DNA from: Succiniclasticum ruminis DSM 9236
GTDB lineage: Bacteria > Bacillota > Negativicutes > Acidaminococcales > Acidaminococcaceae
Direction: 5' to 3'
DNA: 64,000 nucleotides
Assembly (NCBI RefSeq): GCF_900112895.1
Contig: NZ_FONL01000002.1
Coordinates: forward strand, 124,001 to 188,000
Shown: positions 1 through 8,140 of the stretch, in pieces
Layout of the letters: every line of letters starts with the position of its first letter
Numbering within the stretch: the stretch's first letter is position 1
Program-made: the position numbers and the translations under genes
The notes under the pieces: model-generated
Seen by the model: only the letters and a program-made list of their open reading frames with translations
Databases searched by the model: none
Told to the model about the DNA's origin: nothing

Positions 1-669
1 GACGAAGCCGTAAAAGACAGGAAGGACTATGCGGAGAATGAAATCGTACAGGATGATTCCTTCAGCTATAACGGCTATCAGGTGGTACGGGGGGAATTCT
101 TCGCGCATCTGTATGAGCCGTCCATCTGTTTCAACCAGAGCAAGATATACGTCAATACAGGCTGCCTGAAACGGATGCAGGATGTGGACTATGTCCAGAT
201 ACTGGTGAACGCGGAGGAAAAAAAGCTGGTCATCAGGCCTGCAGATGAGGACGAAAAGGACGCCTTTTTATGGTGCAGCATAAAGAACAACGGCAGAAAG
301 CCGAAACAGATTACCTGCAGGGTCTTCTTTGCCAAAATAGCAAACCTCATGTCCTGGAATACCGATTACAGGTACAAACTGCTGGGGAAAATAATCCGGA
401 GCGGGGAGGAGAAACTGATCGTCTTTGACCTTACCGCTACCGAAATCTACCTGAGAACGCCCAAAAACGGGGAAAAGCCCAGGACATCCCGGAAACCGGT
501 ATTTCCTGCCGAATGGGAAAACCAGTTCGGCCTTCCTGTGGAGGAACACAGAAAACAGCTTCAGGTCAATATATTCAACGGTTACACGGTATTCGGAATC
601 CGGGAAAACAAAAAACCGGCAGATATAACCTCCGAAACCGGCAGCATAAGGGGATCAAACAATGACTAA
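1..669 (+). CDS. 5'-truncated protein of unknown function, element core
   Basis: The frame is open from base 1, so the true start lies upstream of the window; the GTG at 82 is an internal codon in an already open frame. I do not recognise a named domain. The segment around residues 10-60 from that GTG (SICFNQSKIYVN..., then VQILVNAEEKKLVIRP) resembles the protein encoded next (SILIDMRKNRIRIH..., VVLIINPGEYSIGIKC), so the two are probably a divergent paralogous pair. It overlaps the next gene by 8 bp and heads a four-gene block with two ParB-like genes, which suggests a maintenance or DNA-transaction role; that role is inference. Confidence 0.6.
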   Translation, partial: DEAVKDRKDYAENEIVQDDSFSYNGYQVVRGEFFAHLYEPSICFNQSKIYVNTGCLKRMQDVDYVQILVNAEEKKLVIRPADEDEKDAFLWCSIKNNGRKPKQITCRVFFAKIANLMSWNTDYRYKLLGKIIRSGEEKLIVFDLTATEIYLRTPKNGEKPRTSRKPVFPAEWENQFGLPVEEHRKQLQVNIFNGYTVFGIRENKKPADITSETGSIRGSNND

Positions 670-1024
670 GGCATCTGTATTTAAACCTTCAATACTGATC
701 GACATGCGCAAGAACAGGATCCGTATCCATCAAAAGACCCTCAGGGCCCTGGGGGACCCTGACTTCGTTGTTCTTATCATCAACCCGGGAGAATACAGCA
801 TAGGGATAAAATGCAGTGTGTTGGACGACAAGCTGGCCCACCGTATCCATAAAGACACCCTGAAAAATGACTGCGAGCTGTACAGCAAGGCTTTTATGAC
901 AGCACTCCATGAACTTTGCCCGGAATGGAACGTCAGGGAAAAATACCGGATTGAGGGTGAGATCATCGCGGAAGAGAATATGGCTGTTTTTTCCTTGCGG
1001 GAGTACGCTTTGCTTGAACATTAA
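662..1024 (+). CDS. Small protein, paralogue of the preceding gene
   Basis: 120 residues, starting at an ATG that overlaps the end of the upstream gene, typical of translational coupling. The N-terminal half is beta-rich and aligns by eye with the corresponding part of the upstream protein. No catalytic motif is visible. It is followed 12 bp later by the ParB-like gene, with an AAGGAGG ribosome binding site between them. Function unknown; context suggests it works with the ParB-like proteins of the element. Confidence 0.65.
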   Translation: MTKASVFKPSILIDMRKNRIRIHQKTLRALGDPDFVVLIINPGEYSIGIKCSVLDDKLAHRIHKDTLKNDCELYSKAFMTALHELCPEWNVREKYRIEGEIIAEENMAVFSLREYALLEH

Positions 1025-1036
1025 GGAGGACTGTTC

Positions 1037-1966
1037 ATGGAACTGCAGTTGTACCGGCTGGAGACGGATCCCGTACTGAGACGGCTCGTGGCTCCGATGA
1101 ATTCCGTCGAACTGCATGAGATGGAAGAAGATATAAGGCTGAACGGGGGTAACAGAGGTGTCAGGGTATGGGGAAGAATCATACTTGCGGATCATGAATA
1201 TTATGAATACTGCCACAGGCAGAATATTCCGTTCTGCCTTGTCGATGTGCCCTTGACAAACCGTACGGAAGCCATCGCATGGGTTTGCAGGAACCAGCTG
1301 TCCCGGAAATCCCTGGTTGGGGAAATGAGGAAATACCTGATCGGAAAACAAAGCATCGCGGAACGGTCGGCCGCATCATATCTTTTGAAGTCCCCAGTAC
1401 ACCGGGAAGGCGGCCTGACATTGGGAAGTATTGAAAAAACTTACCGTGAAAACACCCTGACACGTTTAAGAGCGAGAATCGGCACCCAGTATGCCATAAA
1501 TCATATTACTGTCAGAAAATACGAGGCGTACGCAAGATCAATAGACAGGATTTACCAGTCGTCACAGGATTTTGTCAATGCCCATCTTTCAGGGAGACTG
1601 AAACTGTCATTTGAAAAAGTGGAAAGTCTGGCATCCCTTGACCCGGACATAATTGCCTGCAAATGCCAGAGATGGCTGACAGGTACGCATGAGAAAGGCA
1701 CCCTGAACCACGAAGATGATAATATGACAGTTCCCGTTGTCTCCATCAAAACAATGCCCGCATATGATCCTGACGGGGAGATAACAAGCCTCTCCCTTAC
1801 GATTCCTTCCTGGATAAGCAGCATCATGCGGGTAAGGAATGTCACAAGGATGGAGGAAACCTCGGAAAGCGCCCGGTTCCGGCTGCACAGAGCGCTTCTC
1901 AGGCTCAAATCCACAACGGACAAGATGATTTTTGTATTAAGAAAGGAAACCGATGGCAGACTATAG
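1037..1966 (+). CDS. ParB-like nuclease/partition domain protein
   Basis: 309 residues with a good AAGGAGG site 5' of the ATG. Residues 25-95 carry the ParB N-terminal pattern: a helix (ELHEMEEDIRLNGGNRGVRVW), a GR/ILADHEYYEYC stretch matching the usual 'dGhrR' segment, and EAIAWVCRNQLSRKS, which corresponds to the conserved 'ANLQR' box. ParB-fold proteins bind DNA and hydrolyse CTP or cleave DNA. The C-terminal half is not recognisable. Its 3' end overlaps the next ParB-like gene by 14 bp. Partition protein or ParB-fold regulator cannot be separated here, and no ParA is in view. Confidence 0.75.
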   Translation: MELQLYRLETDPVLRRLVAPMNSVELHEMEEDIRLNGGNRGVRVWGRIILADHEYYEYCHRQNIPFCLVDVPLTNRTEAIAWVCRNQLSRKSLVGEMRKYLIGKQSIAERSAASYLLKSPVHREGGLTLGSIEKTYRENTLTRLRARIGTQYAINHITVRKYEAYARSIDRIYQSSQDFVNAHLSGRLKLSFEKVESLASLDPDIIACKCQRWLTGTHEKGTLNHEDDNMTVPVVSIKTMPAYDPDGEITSLSLTIPSWISSIMRVRNVTRMEETSESARFRLHRALLRLKSTTDKMIFVLRKETDGRL

Positions 1967-2831
1967 AGAATTCGTTCCTGATGTGCATTTTGAACTGATC
2001 CCGATCAAAAGGCTTGTTTCCAATCAGGACTATCAGAGGAATCTGTCCCTGCAGCACATCAAGAAGACCGCGGAAAACTTTGACCTTTACCAGATCAACC
2101 CTGTCAAGGTCAGCCGCCGCAACGGAGTAAACTACGTGTTCAACGGCCAGCACACGATAGAAATCGTCGCAATGGTCTCCGGTTCCCGCGATACCCCGGT
2201 ATGGTGCATGGTTTACGACGATATGGATTACAGGATTGAGGCGGATGTATTTGCGAACCAGCAGAAATATGTCAAGACCCTTGCACCGTACGAAATCTTT
2301 ATGGCCAACATTGAAGCCGAGAATGATTTTCAGGTGGCGATCAAAACCCTCGTGGAATCCTATGACCTTACCATATCAAAAGTAAGGGCTCCCGGCATGA
2401 TCTGCGCGGTTTCTTCACTGGAACTCATTTATGAAAAATACGGCTTCCACGTGCTTGACAGAACAATACGCCTCTGCGTAGGGACATGGGAAGGCGAGGC
2501 CGGTTCCCTGTCTTCCGGGATACTGAAAGGGATCGCGATACTGGTGGCAGTTTTCGGCGATTCCCTGAGGGACGACATCTTCAAGGAAAAAGTAGGGGTT
2601 TACTCCTCCCGGGATATTACCCGTCTTGCAAAGGAACGCAAGGCCGGTTCAATGGGTTATGCGGAAGCAATGCTTATCGCATATAACCGGAAATCCAAAA
2701 AGGGCTTGAGCTGGGCAAAACTGTACTCCGGACGTAAGAAGCAGACAGACGAAGCAGGATTTGAAGAATATGCCGAAGAAGAAGAGACAAACGATCAGGA
2801 AGCTTTGGAACAGGCTGATGACGGAGAATAA
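1953..2831 (+). CDS. ParB N-terminal-like domain protein (DUF6551-like)
   Basis: 292 residues, start overlapping the previous gene. Residues 10-90 show a ParB/Srx-like fold signature: IPIKRLVSNQDYQRNLS, then INPVKVSRRNG-YVFNGQHTIEIV, where the NGQHT segment matches the phosphate-binding 'dGqHR' motif. Similar proteins occur in phage and conjugative elements of Firmicutes. The C-terminus is acidic and rich in Glu. It is the last gene of the block and runs into a shared bidirectional terminator. Exact role not known; ParB-fold assignment is fairly firm, the DUF number is from memory. Confidence 0.7.
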   Translation: MADYREFVPDVHFELIPIKRLVSNQDYQRNLSLQHIKKTAENFDLYQINPVKVSRRNGVNYVFNGQHTIEIVAMVSGSRDTPVWCMVYDDMDYRIEADVFANQQKYVKTLAPYEIFMANIEAENDFQVAIKTLVESYDLTISKVRAPGMICAVSSLELIYEKYGFHVLDRTIRLCVGTWEGEAGSLSSGILKGIAILVAVFGDSLRDDIFKEKVGVYSSRDITRLAKERKAGSMGYAEAMLIAYNRKSKKGLSWAKLYSGRKKQTDEAGFEEYAEEEETNDQEALEQADDGE

Positions 2832-2835
2832 AAAG

Positions 2836-2871
2836 AACCCCGCTGCTACAGGGCAGCGGGGCTTTAAAATT
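2836..2871. terminator. Bidirectional intrinsic terminator
   Basis: CCCCGCTGC and GCAGCGGGG form a 9-bp GC stem with a 6-base loop, flanked by T-rich sequence on the plus side and A-rich sequence on the other. It lies between the convergent ParB-like gene and greA and can end both. Confidence 0.85.
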
Positions 2872-3354
2872 TTAAGCGGCAATTATTTTTATACGGTAGG
2901 TTAAATAGCCGTCCGGGGCGAGTACAACCACGGTTTCGCCGGACTTTTTCCCCATGACAGCCTTGCCGACAGGGCTGACATTTGAGAGTTTTCCCGCCAG
3001 CGGATCAGCCTCTGCAGTACCAACAATAACGAAACTGCCTTTAAAACTTTCCGTGCATCCTTCGCCAACATCCTCAAGCTCAACGTTTGAACCGAGCGTT
3101 ACAACGTCGCCGTTTCCCTCATCGTTTATGATCTTGGCGATACTGACCATGCGTTCCAGTTCCGCTATTCGACCGGCAATGCGCGCCTGTTCATCCTTGG
3201 CAGCGTCGTACTCCGCGTTTTCCGCAATATCACCCTGTGATATTGCCTCCTGCAGCCGTTCAACGTTATCATTGCGTTTGACATAGAGCGCATCCAGTTC
3301 CGCCGTTGCCTTTGCAAGGCCTTCTGCCGTTAAATATGTGTTTTCTGATGCCAT
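2872..3354 (-). CDS. greA: Transcription elongation factor GreA
   Basis: 160 residues, the normal GreA length. The N-terminal coiled coil carries the conserved tip sequence GDIAENAEYDAAKDEQ with the two acidic residues (D42, E45) that reach into the RNA polymerase secondary channel and stimulate cleavage of backtracked transcripts. The C-terminal FKBP-like part ends NVSPVGKAVMGKKSGE, as in GreA. Start supported by an AGGGAGG site upstream. It is transcribed alone from a promoter that has the same unusual box-and-spacing as five other genes on this element, so it is probably an element-encoded GreA rather than the housekeeping copy. Confidence 0.93.
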   Translation of the reverse strand: MASENTYLTAEGLAKATAELDALYVKRNDNVERLQEAISQGDIAENAEYDAAKDEQARIAGRIAELERMVSIAKIINDEGNGDVVTLGSNVELEDVGEGCTESFKGSFVIVGTAEADPLAGKLSNVSPVGKAVMGKKSGETVVVLAPDGYLTYRIKIIAA

Positions 3355-3390
3355 AAAAAATCCTCCCTTTCAAATGTTTTGGCATTTATA

Positions 3391-3437
3391 ATACTAAACG
3401 GGCAGATCATAGCTTTTCCGACGGTGGAGGATATTTG
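3391..3437 (-). promoter_or_regulatory. Promoter of greA, shared six-site architecture
   Basis: Read on the minus strand: A/T tract and CCTCC (box CTCC at 3426-3429), six bases, GGAAAA as a poor -35 (3414-3419), exactly 17 bases, then TAGTAT as -10 (3391-3396). The same arrangement recurs upstream of the genes ending at 29647, 35096, 35754, 36386 and 37008. Confidence 0.65.
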
Positions 3438-3495
3438 AGAATCTTTATAATAAACGGGTTTTTTGATATAATGATTCGTGAATAGGAGGCATATC

Positions 3496-3762
3496 ATGTT
3501 CCGGGTTTTACGTTACTGCTACATATGCCTGACAGCCGGCCTGATCGGCATGCTGACGGGTATGGCAGGGCAGGTGTATATTTTCGAGTTCTCTGACAAA
3601 AGCACTGCACTGATGCAGGCGGCCGGCATGTTTAAGGAACTGGACGGACTCTCGTTCCTTGTGGCATTTGTTTCAGTCATCGTATTCCTGTATTTCTGCA
3701 TCGTGCTGGAATACCGGCGGTGGAGCAGGAACAAAAAATGCCGGCAAAAGTACGAAGGTTAA
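3496..3762 (+). CDS. Small two-TM membrane protein, unknown function
   Basis: 88 residues from the ATG at 3496, which has a TAGGAGG site 7 bases upstream; the in-frame GTG at 3478 overlaps that site and is unlikely. Two hydrophobic segments (about residues 5-30 and 52-70) predict a membrane hairpin, followed by a basic tail (RRWSRNKKCRQK) likely cytoplasmic. No family recognised. It is divergent from greA and about 30 bp upstream of the thioesterase gene, so probably co-transcribed with it. A TATAAT at 3468 region may serve as its -10. Confidence 0.6.
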   Translation: MFRVLRYCYICLTAGLIGMLTGMAGQVYIFEFSDKSTALMQAAGMFKELDGLSFLVAFVSVIVFLYFCIVLEYRRWSRNKKCRQKYEG

Positions 3763-3791
3763 GGAAATGAACGGAAAGATGGGCAACCGGT

Positions 3792-4244
3792 ATGAATGAT
3801 AACAAAAGAATCCGCAAGCTGATCGAGGATACAATCCACAGGCTGTATGACAACAGTCCTTTCATCCGTATCTGCGGGATAGAACTCGTGGATTTCGGAT
3901 GCGGTGAAATAACCATGCGCATGAAGATATCCGGGGATATCCACGTCAATACGCACGGTGTTGCCCATGCAGGGGCATTCGTTACACTGGCGGATACTGC
4001 CTTCGGGGCTGTATGCATCACCAAAGGCAGACGGTCTGTGACAACGGGTCTCAGTTTTAACGTGATCGGAAACGTAAAACCGGGGGGAACGGCAACAGCG
4101 GTTGTCAAAGCGGGGCATCTTGGACGTACTGTAGGCTCTGCAACGGTAGATATAACTGACGACAAGGGGAGGCTGCTTTGTCAAGGGATCGGCAATCTCC
4201 ATATGACAGAGATTCTGGAGGATATACCGGCCGAATGGGATTAA
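3792..4244 (+). CDS. PaaI-type hotdog-fold acyl-CoA thioesterase
   Basis: 150 residues. The sequence shows the PaaI/YdiI pattern: HVNTHGVAHAGAFVTLADTAFG around residues 52-75, with the HGG/A-like segment and an acidic residue in the central helix, then VTTGLSFNVIGNVKPG and a C-terminal strand with 'ITDDKGRLLCQGIG'. Such enzymes hydrolyse acyl- or aroyl-CoA thioesters as tetramers in the cytoplasm. Substrate cannot be predicted. It lies just upstream of a nitroreductase gene; both may be metabolic cargo of the element. Confidence 0.85.
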   Translation: MNDNKRIRKLIEDTIHRLYDNSPFIRICGIELVDFGCGEITMRMKISGDIHVNTHGVAHAGAFVTLADTAFGAVCITKGRRSVTTGLSFNVIGNVKPGGTATAVVKAGHLGRTVGSATVDITDDKGRLLCQGIGNLHMTEILEDIPAEWD

Positions 4245-4326
4245 GGGCAAGAACTGATTATGAGGCCGGATATAACGGCAGACAACACATAAAGACCAAA
4301 CCGATAAAAGAACAGGAGCGAAAACA

Positions 4327-4839
4327 ATGGAGTTCAAGGAAGTAGTGAAGAACCGTTATTCCTGCAAAAAGTTCAGTGACAGGCAGGTGGAGAGCGAAAA
4401 ACTGAATGCCGTCCTGGAGGCAGGAAGACTGGCTCCTACTGCAAAGAACCTGCAGGAGCAGCGCATTTACGTGGTACAGGCGGAACAGATGCTTGCCAAA
4501 ATTGATGCGGTTACCCCGTGCCGTTACGGTGCGCCTACGGTTCTGGTCGTCGCCTATGATACAAACAATGTCTTCACCTATCCGGGCGGCAAACGTAATT
4601 CCGGGGCGGAGGATGCAACAATAGTAGCAACGCATATGATTCTCGCAGCCGCTGATGAAGGGGTGGACAGCTGCTGGATAAACTTCTTTGATCCTGACAA
4701 GATGGCAAGAGCCCTTGAACTGCCGGAAAACGAAGAAGTTCTGATGCTGATGGACCTGGGATATGCAGCAGAAGGAACATGTGCACTTCCTAACCATACG
4801 AACAGAAAACGGCTGGAACAGACTGTAAGTTTTATGTAA
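4327..4839 (+). CDS. Nitroreductase family protein
   Basis: 170 residues, ATG preceded by an AGGAG site. N-terminal VVKNRYSCKKFSDRQVESEKL carries the Arg/Ser pair that binds FMN phosphate, followed by GRLAPTAKNLQEQRIYVV, where nitroreductases have 'aP.g.n.QpW.f'. The mid segment ATIVATHMILAAADEGVDSCWI is the usual helix followed by the GxxxxW strand. The family reduces nitro-aromatics, quinones or flavins with NAD(P)H as an FMN dimer. Short for the family but apparently complete. Confidence 0.87.
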   Translation: MEFKEVVKNRYSCKKFSDRQVESEKLNAVLEAGRLAPTAKNLQEQRIYVVQAEQMLAKIDAVTPCRYGAPTVLVVAYDTNNVFTYPGGKRNSGAEDATIVATHMILAAADEGVDSCWINFFDPDKMARALELPENEEVLMLMDLGYAAEGTCALPNHTNRKRLEQTVSFM

Positions 4840-4850
4840 GGCGGGTTAGT

Positions 4851-5657
4851 ATGAAAAAGATTATAGCTGTATTGCTATTGTTGCTGTCGCTTGCCTCAAC
4901 GGCTTTCCCGGCAGAAAAACTTTCGCCGGAAGCAGAGGCGTATTTAAACGAACTGGGCGTTGCGTTCTCTGAATGCAAACTGAAACCTCCAAGATGGATG
5001 TTTGTAACCTCTTTAGATGAAAAAGTCAATACAGTTGTTTTTTATGACAGACAGTCTGTTGCTTCCCCATATTATGATGAAAAAGACGTCTGGGTAGGTA
5101 TTTTTTATCGTGGCAAAAACCCGTGCGAATACCCGGTTTGTAAAGAAAAGAACATTCAGTCTACAAAGCATTATCACTTAAGCCGCTGGAGACTGAATGC
5201 CCGGTTGATGCAGTATAAAATATTATCAGTAACCGCAAGAGATGAAAACTACAACCTGGTTGATTCCTTCGATATTCCAAGTTATCTGCAAGAAGCAAAA
5301 ACGATTGAGCCTGATACAGTTGGAGAGCAGGTTTTAAATGAAATAAAGGACGACAGGAAGGAAACAAGGACTGAAAAGGTGAGTGGGGTTGATATACAGA
5401 AAACAACCCCGCCTTCAACTAATAAACTTGTATATCGGGTCGGAGACAAGGGCTGGAAAGTCAAGCAGGCCCAGCAGTATCTGTCAAAGCTTGGCTTTGA
5501 TCCTGGTGAGACGGATGGAAGGTTTACAAAGTCAACCCGTACAGCCCTTCGCAATTTTCAGTATAAATATCATTTGAAAGAAACCGGTGATCTCGATAAT
5601 GCCACTTATGAAGAATTAAAGTGGCAGGCTGAGGCAAAAGACTACAGGAAGAAGTAA
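4851..5657 (+). CDS. Exported protein with C-terminal peptidoglycan-binding domain
   Basis: 268 residues. Residues 1-20 form a Sec signal peptide (MKKIIAVLLLLLSLASTAFPA, cleavage after TAFPA). The middle (25-175) is unassigned. Residues 195-260 match a PG_binding_1 domain: VGDKGWKVKQAQQYLSKLGF.PGETDGRFTKSTRTALRNFQYKYHL, with the DGRFT.sT..AL..FQ signature. It should act in the periplasm bound to cell wall. It begins 12 bp after the nitroreductase gene but is clearly more AT-rich, so this point may mark the start of a separately acquired patch. Confidence 0.75.
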   Translation: MKKIIAVLLLLLSLASTAFPAEKLSPEAEAYLNELGVAFSECKLKPPRWMFVTSLDEKVNTVVFYDRQSVASPYYDEKDVWVGIFYRGKNPCEYPVCKEKNIQSTKHYHLSRWRLNARLMQYKILSVTARDENYNLVDSFDIPSYLQEAKTIEPDTVGEQVLNEIKDDRKETRTEKVSGVDIQKTTPPSTNKLVYRVGDKGWKVKQAQQYLSKLGFDPGETDGRFTKSTRTALRNFQYKYHLKETGDLDNATYEELKWQAEAKDYRKK

Positions 5658-5779
5658 TTTTATCAAGTTTGGAATGAAAGCGCAAAACAGCATTGTTGGG
5701 TTGCTGAATAACGAGATACATACGTCATACTGATTTTTAATGCAGCGTAATACTGATAATTCAGAAGGAGGTCGTAAAA

Positions 5780-7225
5780 ATGAAGAATAAAGCAAAATGG
5801 TTGGTGTTATTCTTATTGTCTGTGATTTGTTTAGTGTTTTTATGTGCATGTGGTGGAGGTAGTAAAACTGTTGGTGATGTTTCCAAAGGATTGCAACCAC
5901 CGCTCACTAACCCCTTTAGAAAACATGCAGAGTTTGTATCCACCTTATCCCATGAGAGAAAGGAAAAGCTCAAAGAGTTAGTATATCTCTTGAAAGAACG
6001 TGGAACCAAACGTGATTATGATGAGATTGGAAGTTACGACTGGGGTGCAGCGGGTACACCTAACAGAACTTTTGCCATTAATGAGGAAGACTATAAACAG
6101 GTATCCTTTTGGAGAAACGACGAAGGGGGAAGAAATGTAACTCCATTAGGGAACTTCAAATTTTACAAAATAGTTCCAGGTTCAGGTTACAGCCTGCCAA
6201 AAAATCCCGATGATGTTAAAGTCGAAGAAATTAAGCCAAAAGCATTTGAACAATTTCCGTTTGAGATGGAAAAAGGGAAAAAAAAGCCAAATGTTCTTAA
6301 TTATGCTTCTCAAGGTGACTACAGTGCTTTCTATGTCTTTGCAGATAAATTCTATCTCGCTGCTCCGTTTATTGGAAAAGCAGACAAAAACAACGAAGTC
6401 CCTATTACTGTTTTTGTTATGGAGCCGGTTGAATTTATTAAGCTTAGTGATAAGAACAAGGACCTGGAAAAACCTTATGCTTCATCAATATATTATAAAC
6501 AGTTGACAGAAGATTTGGCCTACCTGGAATTTATGTTGAATACCTGCTTTGGTAACTATCCGGGCAACGAAAGACTTTGGGACGAATATCGTTCTTGGGC
6601 CGCTAAAGAACTTGAAAAGGAACTAACCGGGAAAAACAGTAACAACAACAGCAACACTACCAGCAAGGCCGAAGAAACGGAAAAACTCGCACAGGCTTTC
6701 GGTCCAGGCAATGGCCAACAATCCTATGTGGTGAATTCAGCGCCCCAGGTCAAAAAACAGAAGATGTTTAATCCGGTAGACACGCCGCAGTCTGTTGCCA
6801 TAATGAAAGGTGTTTCCGGCACTTCTTCCTCGTCGGCGCTTAAAGAAGGAGACAAAGTTTATTCAGCATCCAATATTATAGATTCGAATGGACATACCTG
6901 TTGGGCAGATGGTGTTGAAGGGCTTGGAATTGGGGAAAGCATAACCATAAACTTTAATCAGAAATATAACATCAGCGGTTTCAGAATCTTTAACGGCCAT
7001 CAAAAGAGCCAGGATCTTTATAACAAGAATTCACGGCCGACAGTTTTGAGAGTTATTGGTTCTGACGGCTCCAATGTGGTTTATAATATTGAGGATTCGA
7101 TTTATGAACAGGATATCTATTTTGATAAAATGATCAGTGTCGACAATATTAAACTCGTAATAGAAAAAGTCGCGCGCGGAAGCAAGTATGAAGATACCTG
7201 CATATCGGAGTTAATATTCTTCTGA
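5780..7225 (+). CDS. Lipoprotein with C-terminal discoidin-like glycan-binding domain
   Basis: 481 residues, strong AGAAGGAGG site. A signal peptide ends in the lipobox LVFLCAC, followed by GGG. The central part has no recognised domain. Residues about 355-480 match the NADase-type glycan-binding/discoidin family: ASNIIDSNGHTCWADGVEGLGIGESITINFN, then GFRIFNGHQKSQDLYNKNSRP, a highly characteristic pair. A Ser/Asn/Thr-rich linker precedes it. It is likely lipid-anchored on the inner or outer membrane with a carbohydrate-binding tip. AT-rich cargo; terminator follows. Confidence 0.75.
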   Translation: MKNKAKWLVLFLLSVICLVFLCACGGGSKTVGDVSKGLQPPLTNPFRKHAEFVSTLSHERKEKLKELVYLLKERGTKRDYDEIGSYDWGAAGTPNRTFAINEEDYKQVSFWRNDEGGRNVTPLGNFKFYKIVPGSGYSLPKNPDDVKVEEIKPKAFEQFPFEMEKGKKKPNVLNYASQGDYSAFYVFADKFYLAAPFIGKADKNNEVPITVFVMEPVEFIKLSDKNKDLEKPYASSIYYKQLTEDLAYLEFMLNTCFGNYPGNERLWDEYRSWAAKELEKELTGKNSNNNSNTTSKAEETEKLAQAFGPGNGQQSYVVNSAPQVKKQKMFNPVDTPQSVAIMKGVSGTSSSSALKEGDKVYSASNIIDSNGHTCWADGVEGLGIGESITINFNQKYNISGFRIFNGHQKSQDLYNKNSRPTVLRVIGSDGSNVVYNIEDSIYEQDIYFDKMISVDNIKLVIEKVARGSKYEDTCISELIFF

Positions 7226-7258
7226 CTTTTGACTAAGACAATTCGCGTTTATCTCATT

Positions 7259-7296
7259 AAAGCCCTGTCATAAAGACCGGGCTTTATTCTTTTTAC
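7259..7296 (+). terminator. Intrinsic terminator after the lipoprotein gene
   Basis: AAAGCCC and GGGCTTT form a 7-bp stem with a 13-base loop, followed by ATTCTTTTT. Confidence 0.75.
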
Positions 7297-7463
7297 TTGC
7301 TGCAATATTTTAATATGAAATCTCAAACCCCGCATAAACATTGGTATACAGCGTTTCTGGAAGTACATATTTATGGACGCTTTTTGGTTTATAATATAGA
7401 TAGTGGAACACCTCCCTCGCGTAGATGAGTATTGACGGTCCTGTTAAGAAAGATAAGGAGGAC

Positions 7464-7736
7464 ATGATGAAAGTTTCAAAAACAAATGGCGTAGACAGTG
7501 CTGGACAAACCGGATGAAATCTATGACGAGGAAGATTTTCATACGGCTATTCTGACTGCATTAAAAACCGATTATGAGTGTGAACACCTCTTGAGAGTGA
7601 TCGATAAGTACACATACAGACTCCAGACATTGTTTTGATCAGCATGATAATTATCAATGAAGTGTGTCAGAGGGCGGAACGGAAAGGCGATTGCCTGAAA
7701 GATATAGATTATTGTATTAAGAAAGTTTTATCGTGA
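7464..7736 (+). pseudogene. Small gene broken by frameshifts
   Basis: A good AAGGAGG site precedes ATG at 7464, but that frame stops after 17 codons. A second frame (7498-7638) continues with protein-like sequence (LDKPDEIYDEEDFHTAILTA... ending YTYRLQTLF), and a third (from the ATG at 7649) gives INEVCQRAERKGDCLKDIDYC... to a stop at 7736. Joining the three frames gives one plausible ~90-residue acidic helical protein. It reads best as a gene with two frameshifts; no family is recognised. The 170 bases before it hold only weak promoter-like AT-rich sequence. Confidence 0.45.
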
Positions 7737-7784
7737 TGGGAAACAATCTGTTTCCTGCAAGTTGAACGTATATTAGGAAGAGAC

Positions 7785-8012
7785 ATGAACGCGTTAAGAA
7801 TTGAGTTCGATCCAAACACCAGTGTATTTCCGGAACCTTTAACTGATGAATTTGAAGGCAGTATAGACGCTATCAGTTGTTTGCATTATGCTGCAATATA
7901 TGAAAAATGGGCAGAAAGAGCAAAAAGTTCAGGACGCAATGATCTGGCAACGGAATATGAAGCAGCAACTGCTTACTGGAAATCATACTATGAGAGTTGG
8001 GAGCCAAGATGA
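7785..8012 (+). CDS. Small acidic hypothetical protein
   Basis: 75 residues, ATG after an AGGAAG site. Sequence is acidic and Tyr/Trp-rich in the C-terminal half (EKWAERAKSSGRNDLATEYEAATAYWKSYYES), predicted helical. No known family. It overlaps the 5' end of a second small frame (7990-8130) and precedes the GIY-YIG gene, so the three may be one transcript. Could be a toxin-immunity-type partner, but nothing shows it. Confidence 0.5.
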   Translation: MNALRIEFDPNTSVFPEPLTDEFEGSIDAISCLHYAAIYEKWAERAKSSGRNDLATEYEAATAYWKSYYESWEPR

Positions 8013-8130
8013 TATAATAAAACAAATAATATCTGTAGAAAGTGAATTATCCAGCCATGACTACTTAGCGCTTTATACGATATTATTAAAAAGTCTCACA
8101 AAAATGAATAAAACAGCTAAGGAGGATTAA
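7990..8130 (+). CDS. Possible translationally coupled micro-ORF
   Basis: 46 residues from an ATG overlapping the 3' end of the previous gene by 23 bp. The part after the overlap (DDIIKQIISVESELSSHDYLALYTILLKSL) has an amphipathic helical pattern that looks selected rather than random, and an AAGGAGG-like site for the next gene follows immediately after its end. Start codon is uncertain. Confidence 0.35.
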   Translation: MRVGSQDDIIKQIISVESELSSHDYLALYTILLKSLTKMNKTAKED

Positions 8131-8140
8131 AAAGGTTGCC

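Noticed and set aside
689-1351. 220-codon minus-strand frame in the left block
   Set aside because: Antisense shadow of two well-supported overlapping plus-strand genes.
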